This document shows, piece after piece, positions 62,014 to 64,000 of a DNA stretch of 64,000 nucleotides. Location of the stretch: positions 1 through 64,000 of the forward strand of contig JAPLOA010000095.1 in the NCBI GenBank assembly GCA_026400835.1, given 5' to 3'. This DNA comes from Planctomycetales bacterium. GTDB taxonomy: Bacteria > Planctomycetota > Planctomycetia > Planctomycetales > Planctomycetaceae. The notes beneath the pieces were generated by a model that searched no databases, was not told the origin of the DNA, and saw nothing but the letters and a program-made list of their open reading frames with translations. Every line of letters begins with the position of its first letter. Positions within the stretch are counted from its first letter, which is position 1. Position numbers and translations under genes: made by a program.

Positions 62014-64000
62014 AAGTATGAACTCAGACTGTCTGTCAGCGCTTCAGACATGTGACCAGATTATTCGTCTGAAAATCCCCAACCTGCTGCGCCTTTATCT
62101 GAATCCGTTCGTCGCTCAAACATGCGTCGCGCTTGCGGAAATAGTGTCAGAAGTCTGGCCTGCGACGAGAAGTGAAGGGCGTCGATCGTCGTTTCTGGCG
62201 AACTCTGGCGAAGAAGCATTGAGCGGGGCTCTCAAGCTGGCTCGTTATGCGCAGAATGTTGGCTCACAAAAGGATGCCGCAGCGACTGAGCGCAGGACTT
62301 TAGTCACGCGAGCCTTCCTGGTGGATGATGGGAATCGCTTCCGTCACTTTGCTTCGACTGAGATTGAATCAGATGAATCTGACGAGCAAGTGACCATCGA
62401 GTTCATTCCCGAGATGCACTCGATATCGACGGCCCAGTTCATTGCACACAATGAGCAAGCCGGTGCCTCCGGCGGAATCCTTGTGCTATCACCGGATGCT
62501 CTGAGAGAGGCTCATCGATCAGACGATCTTCAACAGGCCGTGATGCGATTCTGCAGCGGTAATCGCGGTCTGGTAATCGCCTGCATGGATCATGACCTGT
62601 TCAATGATCGAGTAATGTTTCAGGGCAATGGACTGGTCCCGGACATTGTGGTTTTTGATGAGTCATTCACAAGGCGTCAGGTTCCTTTCGGAGCCTTTTC
62701 GGCTCGCCCCGAACTTGCGGCATTATGGACGGTGAAGGGAATGACGAATTTCCATTCCACGACTTTCCAGCCGAACACGATCTCCACGATGCACTTTCTG
62801 AAGTGCCTTCAGGAATATTCTGAACCTTTTTATCGTCAACTTCAGCCAATGCTGAAACCGCTGCTCGTTGACCATGATTTGTTGCACCACACTTTTCGAG
62901 ATCTCTTCAGTTCATCACTCGCAAAGTTGATCTCACTCGCGGGATACGACCAGGATGACGTGACCGCGTCCGGGCACTACATTCGCGTTGGAAACAAGCG
63001 AATCTTTGATGGAGTTGGCGGAGTCGCCTGCAGCCTGAGAGGACACAATCCACCGGACTGGGCCAAAGAGATTCGCGAGTTGGATCCCGTCGAAAGCATC
63101 CGAAGCGAAGTCCAGTCGCGACTGGATGCACTGACTGGACTTCCGCATCATGTGCCCGCCGTCAGTGGTGCGGCTTCCGTTGAACACGCGATTAAGCTGG
63201 CATTGACAGCTCATCCGTCCGGATCACGGATCGTGGCGTTTCAGGGGGGATTTGGTGGCAAGACTCTGTTAGCATTGTCCGGCACCGCAAAAGGTTTCTA
63301 TCGACAGAACATCGATCCTCTTTATGCCAACGTTGTCTATCTCGATCCGTTCGCGGACGACGCGGCCAGCAGACTTCAACAGCTCGCCGAAGAAGCTCCG
63401 ATTGCCCTGATGCAACTTGAATTGATTCAGGGTGTCGGCGGTGTCCGGGAGATCCCCGAGTCACTACTTCGCAGCATCGAGGAGGTTCGGCAACGGACGG
63501 GAGCATTCCTGTTTGTCGACGAGATTCAGACGGGGATGTTTCGAACTGGCCCTTTCGTCAGATCCTCGGGGAAGCCAATTCAGCCCGACCTGTTGACGAT
63601 TGGCAAAGGGATCAGTGACATGATGTTCCCGTTTGCTTTGACGCTCTATTCGGATCGCATCGACTATCTCCTGAAGGCTCGGCAATCAACGCTCGCTTCA
63701 GATCTGCATAACCAATACTCGTATGAACTCGGATACCGAGCGTTGCTGAATACTCTGCGTCGAGCTGAGCATGAAGACGTGAGCCTTCAGGTTGCCAGGG
63801 CAGGACAGCGGTTTCAGGAAGAGTTGGCTCGTCAGTTAAAGGGCGTCTCACTGGTACGCGAAGTTCGTTGCTACGGACTCCTGATCGGCATTGAACTGAA
63901 CTGCCGAAAGAGTCTGATGCAACGAGCCGGCCTGAATGCGGCACAGTTGTACCTGCTGCAGATGATGAATCACTCCCGGTGCCCGGTGCTGATGGGGTTC
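61943..64000 (+). CDS. duplicated class III aminotransferase-like protein (first copy inactive), partial
   Basis: At least 686 residues; the gene runs off the window end. Start 61943 is chosen because AGGAG (61930-61934) lies 8 bases before it; it overlaps the upstream gene by 71 bases. An ATG at 62018, 5 bases after that gene's stop, is the alternative. There are two PLP-fold units. The second has the usual VSGAASVEHAIKLAL, FVDEIQTGMFRTG and K555 (LTIGKGIS), so it should be active. The first has NSGEEALSGALKLAR and a matching PDIVVFDESFTRR, but E240 stands where the PLP-binding Lys should be, and the Asp-Glu before it reads CM. Substrate unknown; amino transfer onto a lipid-derived carbonyl is likely. 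Confidence 0.82.
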   Translation, partial: MSSLDSSVRIFRASAATPANRAFRSMNSDCLSALQTCDQIIRLKIPNLLRLYLNPFVAQTCVALAEIVSEVWPATRSEGRRSSFLANSGEEALSGALKLARYAQNVGSQKDAAATERRTLVTRAFLVDDGNRFRHFASTEIESDESDEQVTIEFIPEMHSISTAQFIAHNEQAGASGGILVLSPDALREAHRSDDLQQAVMRFCSGNRGLVIACMDHDLFNDRVMFQGNGLVPDIVVFDESFTRRQVPFGAFSARPELAALWTVKGMTNFHSTTFQPNTISTMHFLKCLQEYSEPFYRQLQPMLKPLLVDHDLLHHTFRDLFSSSLAKLISLAGYDQDDVTASGHYIRVGNKRIFDGVGGVACSLRGHNPPDWAKEIRELDPVESIRSEVQSRLDALTGLPHHVPAVSGAASVEHAIKLALTAHPSGSRIVAFQGGFGGKTLLALSGTAKGFYRQNIDPLYANVVYLDPFADDAASRLQQLAEEAPIALMQLELIQGVGGVREIPESLLRSIEEVRQRTGAFLFVDEIQTGMFRTGPFVRSSGKPIQPDLLTIGKGISDMMFPFALTLYSDRIDYLLKARQSTLASDLHNQYSYELGYRALLNTLRRAEHEDVSLQVARAGQRFQEELARQLKGVSLVREVRCYGLLIGIELNCRKSLMQRAGLNAAQLYLLQMMNHSRCPVLMGF

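Noticed and set aside
1-64000. CRISPR arrays, tRNA or rRNA genes, insertion sequences with transposase
   Set aside because: None was found by reading; repeats are short dispersed palindromes or inverted-repeat elements without spacers or transposase.

Overview
The window reads as a chromosomal segment of a planctomycete (Planctomycetales-like). The evidence is the gene content: an ExbB/ExbD pair followed by a very large protein with a squalene-cyclase-like C-terminus, ExeA-type ATPases with long low-complexity tails, a squalene-route carotenoid cluster with paired CrtN/CrtP-like desaturases, and many B12-type radical SAM proteins. This assignment is from recognised families and style only; there is no rRNA in the window. 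No tRNA, CRISPR array, transposase or prophage gene was recognised. About fifty protein genes are supported, most in short operons with ATGA, TAATG or TGATG overlaps.

Layout. 1-400: MITE-like inverted repeat and a strong hairpin. 0.4-5.5 kb (minus): exbB-exbD-giant cyclase-like membrane protein-small membrane protein. 5.9-11.6 kb (minus): housekeeping and sugar genes (cytidine deaminase, LarA-like protein, GT4 glycosyltransferase, sugar isomerase, MobB). 12.1-17.6 kb (plus): ExeA-like ATPase, glycogen branching enzyme, small metal-binding lipoprotein. 17.9-20.8 kb (minus): MFS transporter, Gfo/Idh/MocA oxidoreductase, small zinc-ribbon protein.

20.9-38.5 kb is a lipid/isoprenoid region. A minus-strand operon (desaturase/hydroxylase, then two B12-radical SAM enzymes) is divergent from a membrane protein and an NTF2-like secreted protein. 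IspH (isoprenoid supply) is divergent from a plus-strand run: squalene/phytoene synthase, CrtN/CrtP-like desaturase, aldehyde dehydrogenase, second desaturase, PlsC-like acyltransferase, GT2 glycosyltransferase, ABC ATPase, ABC permease, DUF2141 protein. That gene set parallels staphyloxanthin-type biosynthesis (crtM, N, P, aldH, Q, O), so a glycosylated, acylated C30 carotenoid acid is the natural prediction, with the ABC pair possibly exporting or placing the product.

39.2-46.9 kb is a second, less explained cluster: PAP2-type membrane enzyme (divergent), two more B12-radical SAM proteins, two GNAT-like proteins, a GH3-type adenylating/amide-forming enzyme, and a convergent SDR epimerase. 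47.5-51.8 kb: lipoate/octanoate transferase, FHA protein, a small conserved protein, a 1.2 kb stretch without a recognisable gene, and a PhoB-type response regulator. 52-56 kb (minus): LpxH-like phosphoesterase, alpha/beta hydrolase, PAP2 phosphatase and a GT4 glycosyltransferase, all plausible envelope-lipid functions. 56.3-57.2 kb: methyltransferase. 57.3-64 kb (plus, runs off the window): a tightly coupled operon of GMC oxidoreductase, phosphatidylserine decarboxylase, a two-part FAD oxidase-like protein and a duplicated class III aminotransferase whose first copy has lost its catalytic lysine. This last operon is the strongest candidate for an undescribed lipid-modifying system.
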